A stretch of 64,000 nt of DNA, taken from the NCBI GenBank assembly GCA_003993805.1, contig RSEF01000001.1, forward strand, positions 75,616,206 to 75,680,205, in the 5' to 3' direction. Position 1 is the stretch's first letter. Each line of letters starts with the position of its first letter. Source of the DNA: Himantopus leucocephalus. Its lineage: Eukaryota > Chordata > Aves > Charadriiformes > Recurvirostridae. This document shows, piece after piece, positions 27,198 through 39,333 of this stretch. The translations under genes and the position numbers were made by a program. The notes beneath the pieces are model-generated. The model was given only the letters and a program-made list of their open reading frames with translations, was not told where the DNA came from and searched no databases.

Positions 27198-29429
27198 AAA
27201 AAAAAAAACAGTACAATATTCTGGCATTAACATTTGTGATATTATACAGTTATATTTAATTTTTCTTTTAATTCCAATATGTTTTTCCACAAAGCTAGTT
27301 AAAACGCTCAAAAGAAAAAATAATAAAAAACATCAGAACTACCCCAAGCTGGTTATATTTTCCATTGGCTTGCTGGCCAGGATAAATCATTGCTTTTGCC
27401 GAGCAAAACTTTCTTTTAACTTTCACTGAACTCTAATAGAGATTGTATCTTTATATGAATCCATAGACGAATCTCTGACTCTGATTCCTTAGATCATCTC
27501 TTAATATATTAATGTTAATTAATGATAGCTCCCTGAGCACTAAGTTAGATGGTCAAAAAGGTGCTTGGGTGAGTTCAAATCCAGCTAGTCTGTCATCTAA
27601 GGCAATTCCGTGAAGCAGTGAAATATGTTTTCTGGCATTTAATTCCTCTTTTTCTAAGACCTACTTTGCTGAGAACGCCCAAGGAATTTTCCAGCATCAC
27701 TGTTCTGCACATGCAGATTGCAGTAATAAAGGGTGCTCAGTCCCCTGTATTTCACTTATTCAGTTTCGCTATAAAAGCCTCGTTCTTCATCCAAATTACA
27801 AAAGCTTTTAACATTAGTCCTCCAAGACCTCATTGCATGCACCATCTCTTACTATTATGCATATTTAGAGATCTGCTAACTGATTCTAGATTGCACTGCC
27901 AGTTGCAATGAAAGCAATGAAGGTGATGGAAGAAGGGAAAACACACACGAGTATTTTACTTGTTTTCCTCTTTAATTTTCTCTTCTCCCCCATATTCTTA
28001 TCCCGAGTCGCTTTTTCCAAATTTTGCTGATTTCTTGGGTAGCAGAGGTCATGTCTCCCATTCCCAGGAGCACTGGGAGTAGTTTTCAGCAAGGCAGTAA
28101 TTAGTTCCCCTCTACCTACTGTATCAGTGATTTTTTTCCCATCTTTCTTCAGCCAAGGTACCATCAGTCCAGGGGGAAGGCTGTTCCCCTTTGTGAAGGT
28201 TTTTGTGCCAGGCACTCAGCAGCAGTTCAGCATGGTGATGGGTACCATTTTGCAAATCCAAATGCACAGACTAACAGGAATTTTTGAGGTCCCCATTAAA
28301 GAAAGAGCCAGTTGTGGGGTTTTTTTGCTGGTAGGCAAGAGATTTGTAATCAAAGGTAAGCACATATAAACTAATTTTACCCTAATACAGCCAATATAGC
28401 ACCCTCATTTAGCTCCTGCCGCCTTCCTTCTACCCTCACGTGTACCAGCCAGGAAACATAAGGGGACCTTTTATTTCTCATTAGAAAACTGTTTTTAAAA
28501 TGGCTGTGCTCTTACCTTCCCTCACTGGTTGTTCTTCGTGGAGACTGTCTGGCGTAACATGCCAAGAAAATGACTTCTGCTTCATATATCTTCATAGACA
28601 TCTGCTAAATGGGACCCATTCCCAGCTGCATCCAGATAACCTAGCTGTAAAGACTGTAATTGCTGCTTATGGTCACCTGATTGATGGCCAAAAATCTGGG
28701 TCTGGCTCTAATTGCCAGTAAAGTTTACAATGTTGCAGAGTAATGGGACATCCCAGCTGGTCACATCCCAGTCATTCTCTCTAAATCAACTTTTAAACTC
28801 AGAGATACCAGTCAGCCGTGCTGTCTGCTGAGCCTTGTCTGAGTGACTGGGAGAAAATCTGCTTCACCCAAAGCCAGATCAAGGGACATCTTTTCCTCAG
28901 CTGAACAGACATAAAGGCAAAGATGCCTCAGCAGTAAAGAAACACTTGTTACTAGAAAGGCACTAAAACAAATTGATATTTAGAGCTAGAGATTTTGAGT
29001 CTCAACTGTTTGCCCAGATTTGAACATAGTAAATCACACACAGTGAGCATACATATCATCCAAAATATCCCTACTATTTTTTTTTAACCAAATAATTCAT
29101 CAAATCAATAATAATTTATTCTTGGAAAGAGGTGTAGAACAAAAATCTGTTGCTCAGTAGCTTTGTAACAGGTAGCTGCAGTCTCCATATGACCACTTCT
29201 AACATGCTCTGATAATACCTGGGATTGGCATTTCCAATCCCAGAATGGCTCAAAGGCTTTATTGTATCCCGTATTAACATATAGAAATCCAGTGTGACTC
29301 TGTAGGCTGTTCTCTTCTGGGAAACATTCTGCATCAACATTAACTAACTTTCTAATTTAAAAGGCAATGAAAAGACACAGCCTGGGAATTAAATACTAAC
29401 TGCTACAAATCTCAGATGAATATGATTTT

Positions 29430-29795
29430 ATGCAATAAAAGATGAATATTGCTCTCTACAACTACCTGAAAGGAGGTTGTAGAGAGGTGGGCATTGGTCT
29501 CTTCTCACAAGTTACAAATGACAGGACAAGAGGAAATGGTGTCAAGTTGCGCCAGGGGAGGTTTAGGGTAAACATTAGGAAAAACTTCTACACTGAAAGG
29601 GTTATCAAAGACTGGAACAGGCTGCCCAGGGAAGTGGTTGAATTGCCATCCTTGGGTGTATTTAAATGCAGTCTAGATACGGTGCTCAGGGACATGGTTT
29701 AGAGTGGGCCTGGTAGAGTTAGATAACGGTTGGACTTGATGATCTTAAAGGTCTTTTCCAGCCATAACAATTTTATGATTCCATGACTCTATGAT
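29430..29795 (+). mobile_element. Avian CR1 LINE 3' end
   Basis: The segment includes GGTTGTAGAGAGGTGGGCAT, GGAACAGGCTGCCCAGGGAA, GGTTGGACTTGATGATCTTA and AAGGTCTTTTCCAGCC, and closes with ATGATTCCATGACTCTATGA. This is the canonical CR1 3' tail with its terminal 8-bp-like repeats. The 5' side is truncated, as is usual. It is much less diverged than the other CR1 pieces in the window, so it is a younger insertion. Confidence 0.92.
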
Positions 29796-31167
29796 CCTTA
29801 ACAAACTCTTTCTTTGGGCTGCTGGTATCTCTGGCTATCCTCCCTTGAGCAGAGATTCATTACCCAAAAGTAACAGAGGCTGCTATTTCACCTGTATCTA
29901 CTGTCTCTTGCAATCCACAGTCCTGTTGCATTTGAACAGAGGCGGGTTGGGTTTTCTCCTGTTTTTGATAGTATGTGCAGTTTCTTTCAGCACCTTCATC
30001 AAAGCATAAGATGGCTTATTCATCTTCACCCTACCCCAGAGCCTTTGGGCTTGCCAAAGGAAGGATGCTGGCAACACTGCATGCAGAGTCTTTGAGCTGG
30101 TAGACTGTCTGTCTTCTTCCCTGGAAAAACCTGCTCATGATCTAGTCTCCATCTGGCTCCATTAGTGCCCAGAAAAGTTATACTGAGGAGTGGGGATTTT
30201 GCTGCAGACCACAGGCCTGCTTCTGACCTTAACACCACCAGTGTAATTCCCCATTGGTTACACAGGAGTTGCAAAGATGCTACTGAAGCTTCCTTCTGGA
30301 TTCATGCACTCCTGCTAATCCCATCACAGTAAGCCCTTCATACTGAGCTCCCAGCAAACCTCTTCACAGATGGAGCCCTACAAAGTCCAAAGGTCTCCAG
30401 CCTCCTTTCTGCCCCAGGCAGGTGAGGCTGCCCAGAGACACCCCAATAACACCAATACGCAGAAGGCACCAAGTTTCAATCTGTTCTTCCTTCTTCCTTA
30501 CCCTTTTCCCACACCATGCAATCCTATCAGCTAATTAATGAGTAATTAACAAATAGTTGTAGAAGTGCTCAAATGCTTAGTGCACTGAAGACAAGCACAG
30601 CCATGACAGAAAAAGGACATGTTTCTGGGAGTTCGCTTAATTCCTCAAATCATCAGCCCGCAGGGAATATGAAGCCAGTAGATGACACTCAGCCTGTCAG
30701 TAATAATGGAGTATTGCAAGATGTTGGAGACAAGGAAAGCTTCTTCCTACCTACGGCTCAGGAAATTCATCTCAGAGAAGAACTCTACTGCCATTATCTT
30801 TTCCAAGACAGGCTGTGGGATGGAAAAATCTACACCTTACACAACACACAGCAGCATGTCTTTCAAGTAACCAAGACTGGTATGAATGCTTTGAACAGTC
30901 TCCTCTTTTTCGTGTCAAGATCAAAATCAGTGGCACAGTCTTAGAACCTTAGCAGGCCAAGCTGGCTCTACTTGCAGCCTTCCAGAGCAGCTGTGCTTTC
31001 ATGACACTGCTACAGATAAGAAGTCAAAATAATTGATTTGGGATGGGAGAACCTGGATATGAAAAGAACTGTTGTTAAGAATGAGAGTCAAAACTAGATC
31101 CGGGCTGTGCTCCTTTTGGAAAACGAGCCCCACAGATTCCTCGCCCTCTATCCATCCCTCCCTTCCA

Positions 31168-31188
31168 NAAAAAAAAAAAAAAAAAAAA
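31168..31188 (+). repeat. Poly-A with one undetermined base
   Basis: A single N at 31168 is followed by about 20 A. It is an unresolved homopolymer. Confidence 0.8.
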
Positions 31189-32039
31189 GAGAAGAGGAGA
31201 GTGACCAATGTAAGGGAGAACATAAGTCTTCCTGAAGAGGTGGAGGAAAAGACGGCTGCCCTTTCCAGCACAGTGATAAATATGCTGCTAGGTTTGGTGT
31301 TTAAAACCCATATTAACTTTGCCATGGGAAAGACAGTGAGGCACATTGGACTACTTTGGAACAGCCATGAGGAAACCATTGGCATGGATGTTAATAGAGC
31401 TGAGGAAATCTGGAGATCTGGGAACTCTAAATTTTCCCATTTGCTCTCTCTCCAGTCTTGCCCAGTGTGCTCAGTGGCCCGGTCTGTTCCCAGGGTCATC
31501 CACCTCAGCCTGCTCTGGGCTGGGACAGGCCGATTACTTCCTTTGGGAGCCCTTGCCCTTTGGATCAAAAATTGGCCAAGTGAAAAGGCAAGCTGAATTA
31601 AACAAGTCCACTCTGTCACACATGTCTTCTGGCAGAGGTGTTCAAATAGGCAAAACCTCTCCTCAGCTGATACTCAAACTGGAAAATCCTTAAAATCACT
31701 CCACCTGTAACACAGAAGTAAAAGGTCCTACTCACAAGTAGCCTTTCAACATTTATTTTCATGGCTTGGTTTATCTTCAGAGCCTTTTTATCCAGATATT
31801 CTAGGGCTTTTTTTTTTTGGCTACCTGTCCCACAAAACACAAATAATAAAACACAGGCAAGCTGCACCTGCCTCTCTGAGTCAGACCAGTACTTGTACCT
31901 GAAGATGAGCGCTACATCTCTGATAGTGTTTAATATCTACTTGTTTCTCAGGAGCCCCCCAGGCTTGATTACCACAAGACTTGAACTCTTCATTTACCCA
32001 GAGCTAATGAGAAGGATTATTAAAACATCCTGAAAATTA

Positions 32040-32335
32040 AGAATAATTTGCATAGATATACTTTACCAATTGTTCTGCTTTTCTGAAAGTCATGGAAAAA
32101 AATAGAGCTTTCAGCTGTGTAAAAAGTGACTCTCTCATTAACTGTCCAGTAATTGTCAATCTAGGGTAATCTGCATAACCAAATTAAAGCAATTGACTTT
32201 CCTTATATTTACCTTAAGCACTTGGAACCATAAGATTACTGTCTGACAATTTCATGGATATATATGAAATTAATTAATAAGCTATTCAAATTGGTATGAT
32301 TTGCATATTTGAAGCTAATTAGAAAAGCAAGCAAT
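32040..32335. promoter_or_regulatory. AT-rich block with octamer and homeodomain-like motifs
   Basis: The block has ATTTGCAT at 32046-32053 and 32299-32306, TTAATTAAT at about 32270 and the palindrome CTAATTAG at 32315-32322. This dense arrangement is typical of conserved intronic enhancers. Motifs of this kind also arise by chance in AT-rich sequence, so function is inference only. Confidence 0.25.
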
Positions 32336-35300
32336 AGAATTTCAAAATCTTAGAATACATAGGAAATGAAGGGAAAAAAAAACCTGATAGCTGCAGGACT
32401 CATTTGCTTTAAAAGTTACCTTGACCTTATTAACTGTATTCGAAATAGGCTTTTGTTGCATACGGATACACTAATATTTCCCCTGAGATCTAAGATCACG
32501 TGGAATCTATGTGAAGTATAAATGCATATATATTGCATTTGTATGAGCTTGCACTTTATGTCTATCGACTCACATGAGTTAGTGCAGGCAGAAATGTAAT
32601 GGCAAACTTCGTTGCAGGTGTCACATTTTTCCTAATTCCCATTATTGCAACCAGTAAAATTATAATTCCCTGGTGAACGAGATCTCAGTCTCTTCTGCAG
32701 AGCTGTCTGAGGATTAGCATGTTACGTTGCACTGGAACAACTCAGGGCTTTTTCCAGGGAAACCACCTTGTTGGGTAAAGGCATACACCTTGGTTCCCTG
32801 TTTTCCTGTAAGATGGCGCCTTTTTCTAGTAGGCACTAAAACCAAACCTCAATTTATGAAAAGTATCCAAAAAAACCTCTGGTGCTTCACCCAGGTTACA
32901 GTTATAGGCATCATCAATAGGCTTGGGTTTTTGTAAAAGCTCTTTGTAATTGTGACCTTTTTTTCTGTTTTAAAATAGAATAAAAATTGCAAATTTTTCA
33001 GTAAAAGATCACTCCAACAGAAATAATTGAGGAAAATCAAAACATTTTCTTAACTAAAGTAAAAACAGTTTAGTCTAGGATTGATTTTTTGGTAGTTATA
33101 TAACATTTCTAATTGAAATGAAAACTCAAATTGAAATATGTGAGGACAAAATGTGAGATTTCAATCTTACGTTTCTTAAATGTTTTTTTCTAAATTGACA
33201 TATTTCTACACAGCATTTCACTTTCAGCTTCAGCATTCTAACAGAAAATATTTTTGTAGAAAAAGAAATAATTCTGGCTAGTTTTATTCAAAATATTCCC
33301 AGAAATTCTCAAAAAACTGCATGCCTAATGGAAGAATGCAGAGTCTGAAGAGCTTGCCTTGCTTATTTTTTATTTTTTTTTCCTGCTAATAATTTGATTT
33401 CACCGTAAGGTTGTGGGAATTGAGAATGATGCCATCTGTAATCCAGTAGTATTCCCCGTCAGAATACCAGATATATTTCTGCCTGGTCTTATAATAACTT
33501 CACAGACTTTGGTGGCAGGTGGATTACCTCTAGAGTTCTTGTGATTAAAACCACACGCAGCAGTGACAGACAGATGACTCTGGAGCGGGTTATGGTAACT
33601 CCCCAGTGCAACGGCAGGCTATTACCCGCCAGCAGCTGGGTTGATTTGAAACCCTGACTTTTTCCAGCTCCCCACAAAGACTTGTGTTACTCAGACAGCC
33701 TCCCGAGGTCCCTTCAGACTATTGATGCTACAAATGCCAGAAAAAGTCTAGTGACTTTTCTTTTATCATGTCTCCATGGCACTGATAAACTCTAAATCTC
33801 TTTTTTTTCCCTATACCCTGGTAAATTCTTGTTCGTCTGGAAGCTCATGTCCTTGCAGATCCCATCTCAGCTTGTGCGTGACCCACACGTGTGAAAGAAA
33901 AATCTATGGAACAGTAGTGCTGTTGGCTTGCAGTTGGCCTATTTGTGCCCTTTACATCCTGTCAAGGTGAAAGTGACCAAGCAGCTGAAACAGCCCTTCA
34001 GTTCTTTCTCACTCCCCGTAGCAACAAAATCAAATCACTGTTGCTCATCAGGTATCCCTGAATGAAACCACTTTTAATTCCCCTCAAAATCTTATCTATG
34101 TTTGTACAATGAGTTCATTTCCCCAGAATGTCTCTTTCCGCCCTTCATTTTGTGTCCAAGAAGGTAGCAGCTGCAGTATGGCTAAAGTAGGCAAGACTCT
34201 TGGAGGACCTCTAGATACAAAGAACTTGAGCTAGAAAAGATCAATATCCTAGAACTGCAAAGGAGCTACACAGCACTGCAGCCTTCTCAGGCGAACTCTA
34301 CGGTGCAGATTCTCAGAGGCATCCTTCCTGCAATGAGTAGAAAAAGGAGCAAGAAGTGAACATCTGTCACCCCCTTCCTCATGGGAGAAGGCTAACAGAC
34401 CGATGGACAATTTTTCAACAGGTACGGCATTTTCATGGGTAACTTTTCATTCTCCAAATGGCAACAGCAATCAAGGAAACATCATAGCAGACGTCCATCA
34501 CCAGCAACCAACTACTGCAGGTGGTCTCCTAAGAGTTTCATCCACAAGCCATATTTTCCGCAGTGGAGAAATGCCATTATAGATTTTTTGTCACAAAAGG
34601 CAACGTTAGCATCTGACCATTTGTTTGCTTGAAAAATATGAAGTTACTCTGTCATATCGTGGCGCTAAAGTCTCAAACATGGATTTCCTCTCAACTATTC
34701 AAACCTAGGGCTACCAGCCAAAATTAAGCGGCTGCCATTGTACCACTGCATTGACTGAGACAACTCTGATTAACAAAGCAACAGTAACACTGTGTTTAAA
34801 TGTTCCTCAGATCAAACCAGGCCAAAGTTCTCCAGAACATAAAGGTTGGATTATGTCTTGCAAAAAGAGATTCCTCCCTATGCATGGGAAAGAAGTTTTG
34901 TTAGAAAGTAAAAAAAAAAAAACTATCAGCAAGGAAGTTTTACTCCTCAAACATCAGGAAAAAAAACAGTTTGGACTTCCTAGCAAAGACTGGATCCTCT
35001 CAAGGAGCTGAACTCATCATCTGCAGTGTGTTCTGTGGTGTAAAAAAATTATTACCATCAACAGTGCTGGTAATGGGAATGCTGCCTGCCTGTACCATCA
35101 CCTCAGTGGCAGTCAGGCTTCTACAACTGCTGAAACATACTCACCCAGCAGACAAGGAGCCTCCTCGGGTATATTGATTAAATATATGCTGCACAAACCT
35201 AACAGAGCTCCCCTTCAGGCATTTCTAGGTGCTGCTTCTCTGGATAGCCGTAACAGTTGTCAGCAAACCAGCCAAAAACCCCAGGGAACTCAAACCTCTC

Positions 35301-38300
35301 AATGTGGTCCCCCAACTCCAGTGTTCCACAGGGATGAAGTGGGATTGATATCGCTTCTCAGGATTTTTCTACTGAAAATTTCATTTGAATCTATTTATTA
35401 ACACACCTTACTGTTTTCTTTCAAATCTTTATCTATCCAGAAGATATTCTAAGCCATGGATGTTTCGAGGGACTTTGATACTACCATGACGGTACAAACT
35501 CTTTAGTCTTTTTACTTATATTTTTGCTCTGGTCTTAACAGCTCTGAAGACCAAACTCATCCCTTCTCAGAATTTCAGAATGGATTACATTACAGCATAA
35601 ACATTGTATGATATTGACTGTTACATATTGCCCTTGAAACATTGAAACTGGTTCTCCCGGAGTGCAAATCTTGTCCTCTCCTAGCTTCCAAAGCATTCAT
35701 GCTATAATCAGGATTTGGAAAACCATAAGCCTGTTAAAAACTGTTTCCTTGACTTGATGGCAAGATGAGACACCAAGTTTGATATGTGAGTCAGTATGGA
35801 GGTTAGGGAGACTCTGATGCTCCCTGTACCCATCTGGAGGTGGTATGTTCTTTGCAAATAGCCATCAGTAAGCCTCGCTTCCGCCTACCCAGGTGGAGCA
35901 TGATTAGCAGGAATGCAGTACTATCAGTTACGTTATTCGGTGCTGTGGTCTCTGAGATTTTAAGTATCTCTCCATTGAATAAAGCTCTCTTCTTTTCCAG
36001 AGGCTTCCTTACCTGGGATCCTGAATTCATGATAGGCATAAACTGTGCCTTTCACTTTTGTGCCTGTAGGGGCTTTAAGGATGCACACAGTTTAGCAGCA
36101 GCTCGAGCAATGTGTCTGTTTAAAATGTTGGTGCTCTGGTACACATTGAACATAATTAAAATGATATATATGCAGGCAACAATATTTTGAGGAGCTTTTC
36201 AGACATGCTTCAGGGATCCCTCAATCTTTATCCTTCTGAATCTTTACTTTGGTTTCTAGAACCTGCTTTTCTATTTCTTGACCTCTTCTGCTCCTTAGCG
36301 TCTCTATTACCTTTTTTAATATGGTGACATCAAGAGGGAAAGAAAAAAAAAGAAATGGCCTCAGCAGTTTCATAGCACTCACCCCCATTGAGTGTCTTTA
36401 CACAGATGCATCCTGCCTCAGGTATGTCTCTTCCCACTCTTAGCCTGCCGGTTCCCTTCCACGTCACTCTTAGTATGCCCCTGGACTTGTTTGTGATTTA
36501 TACTTCAGGTCCCTTTTCTCTGTGATGGAAATTGCACAGCGCATCATCTCTTGACTGATGTCACTGTTATTGTTGTTGCCCTTTCTCGTGCAGTTATGTG
36601 CATGCTACTTGTGTCCCAAATGATAAGAGCAGGGTAGAATACTTGAAGTATACTTCCTTTGCAGATTAGACCACAGGCAAGAGAAGAGATGGCTGCAAGT
36701 AAAACAGAGTACAGCCAAGGCCACCTTCTGTTAAGTGGTGTTGTTTCTCCAAAAGCTCTTTCAAGGATATTAAACAGATGAGGATTTGGTTTTGTATGTT
36801 GTTCTGAGATTTGTAGAAATTAAATCCTGTCCACTTCAGATGGGCATTAGACATTTTCTTTAATTCCCAAGCACTTATCACCATGCCTTCATGTGAACTG
36901 ATGTGACTACTACGTTCTCAGGTGCCAGGAGCCTGTCCTTGTCCTAAAATTGGCATACCCACATCACTTGCAAGGCTGAAGATTCTCAGAAAATCTAGCA
37001 ATAGCTCTCTTGACTTTATAGTTAGGAATGGCCACACTTGAAAGTCACAGTAATGGGTTCTCAGATATCTGTGCTCAGGTCCATATGGTGACTTTCAGCA
37101 CAGGTGGAAAATTGTAGGATTTGGCTCCTCTCTGAAACCTTTGTGGATATCAGAAAACGTATTCAGCAACCCGTAGCTGGGGGTTGATTACCCCCTCATA
37201 TACTCACGCATAAAATACTGTATGGACAAGCATATCAGGAACCTCAGCCCACAGTGCTACAGTTTGTAGAAATACCACCTGCCAGCATTAACGGAAACTT
37301 TCCCACGCTGCTTTCAAGCCTTTACTGTAGGTAGTGATATAATTTGCTACATATTTGGCCCCATCTTAAAACACAAGCCAGTTAGTTCAGGGGATAAGAG
37401 AGGAGTAAATCAACCTCTACTTCACTTTCTTAGCAGTGCCAAAGATACTCAGAACCTTTGGTTTCTAGTTTTTTAACATGATGCCAACTCCTCCAAGTTG
37501 AGCATCCTGTATCAACAGTGCCTTATAGAGTCATATCCTTTTATACAGTTTTTTTTTTTACTCTCTGACATTACTATTGTCTACACTTTCTGATGAAATA
37601 CTAACAATATCAAAATTACAATCAAGGTATAATATTCCACAGTAATTTACAAGGCTTCTTCAGCCAGTCAGTCACAGATGCACCAACACTGTCAGCCAGG
37701 AAGGATGGAGAATCCTGAAAGGTGCTGAAAATTTCTGGGCTTCCTTCAGTTAGTTTGAAGGGGTTTTGTACCTTCTACCAGGAATGCAGCAGCTAGCAGA
37801 ATAAGGGTCCTTCTATTGTTGGAAAAGATGATTTGCAAAACTAGAAAGAGGAAGAGGGAAGGGGCAGAGAAACTCTTTGCTGGAAAGGAGATGTTTGCCC
37901 AGCAACACAAAATCAAAATCTATGCCTGGTCTTTAAGAAGTGTCTCTATGGGCACCACTTCTTTATTTGGTATTCAAGACAACTTTTGCCTGTATGTGAT
38001 CTGAAAAGAAAACACAAGAGCAAACATGAAAGAGGAGGATAAAGCAATGAAAGCTGGCACTACCAAACCAATGAGTTAACCCCAAAGACTATTTTATGAT
38101 TAGGTGTATCTTGGGTTTTTAATTTTTCTCATTTGCCTATATCTCCAAATAGGCTGTGCATCCAAACTACAGTTTTTATTTAGGTAATACAATGCCAGTT
38201 TGGTTACTGCAGTGTCCTTGGAGACCAGGAGCACACTGCAGGAGTCCTCCGTGGCACTAGAGGTGAATTCTGTCATTGGCAGAAGAAGAAACACATCAGT

Positions 38301-39300
38301 TTCAGCTTTTTTAATGTAGTCACAGGAAGTAATGACAGACAGGTTTGGCATATGGGGCCTATGGTAGAGGTTAGGCCTGAAGGATTATGTTACTACTGAA
38401 GGACTCCCAATAAAGGTGGTTTTATTTAATTTTCAATTCTCCTTCTTACACCTAAAGGGTTTTTGCAGCCTTGGGTGTTTTTTAGAATTGCTCTCAGTAT
38501 TGGAAATGGCCCAGAAGTTAATCAAGGAATGTCAGGCAGTGTGTTTGCAGCAACTAGACTCTTTCAGGCATGACCAGGGGTCAGCTCAGCTCAGCTTGGC
38601 CTCCAAGGACACATCCATTGGGTCTCTGCAGCTTTGTGGTGAGGTGGGTGAAGGTACAGCAGGCTAACCAGCTCTACCGACCCACTTTCCACAGCTGGCG
38701 GTGGGTGTTGTAGTGTTACCAAGAGCTGATTAGACTGTCCCAACCCATCATCTTAATAACAACGATAGCACCCAGAACTATGTGTAAGGGAATGGGGATA
38801 TATAAACAGAAAATGTTGCTTTAGAACTGGGATATTATGGGTTTACAAATCAGACTGATGTACTAGAAGCTGGTTGGTCCCTGTGCAGACATGGCCTGAA
38901 TCTGAGTTGGGGAGCTAAATCAGTCCCTGCATTGAACTTGATAGTAGTGATACAAGAAACATTTTAACAATATCAGTACCTCCAGTGCCTGGGTACCAGC
39001 ATGTCTAGCACTCAGGAGATACTGGGTGCAATTCGCATGTGGTAGTAGTGGATACAGCTTACATCAGATTCAATGGGAGTTGTACCTGCTTCTGCCACGG
39101 CCAGCTTTGATCCTGGGCATCCTAGGGAATAAGCCCAGCCTCTTGTGCATTTCTTTCAAACTCCCTTTTGCCCTCTTCTGCCATTTTGTTGCTCCTGTGT
39201 GTCATGGTTTAGGCTGGGCTGGCCACTGTGTTAGCCAAGTTTACTAGGGCTCTTGATTGGAGACTTATTACAGCTTATTTCTGTCTGCCTTTCTTTAAAG

Positions 39301-39333
39301 CCAGCTGAACATACCCAATGCTCTTCCTCTATG
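39301..39333 (+). CDS. CACNA1C: CACNA1C exon 33: alternative IVS3-S4 linker cassette
   Basis: This 33-nt cassette exon encodes PAEHTQCSSSM. It has acceptor TTCTTTAAAG and donor ATG|GTAAGA and is in phase with both flanking exons, so it can be skipped without a frameshift. It lengthens the extracellular loop between S3 and S4 of domain IV. In mammals its inclusion shifts the activation voltage and is promoted by RBFOX proteins. The mammalian peptide I recall has SPSM where this one has SSSM. A TGCATG element lies 117 nt into the downstream intron. Confidence 0.95.
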
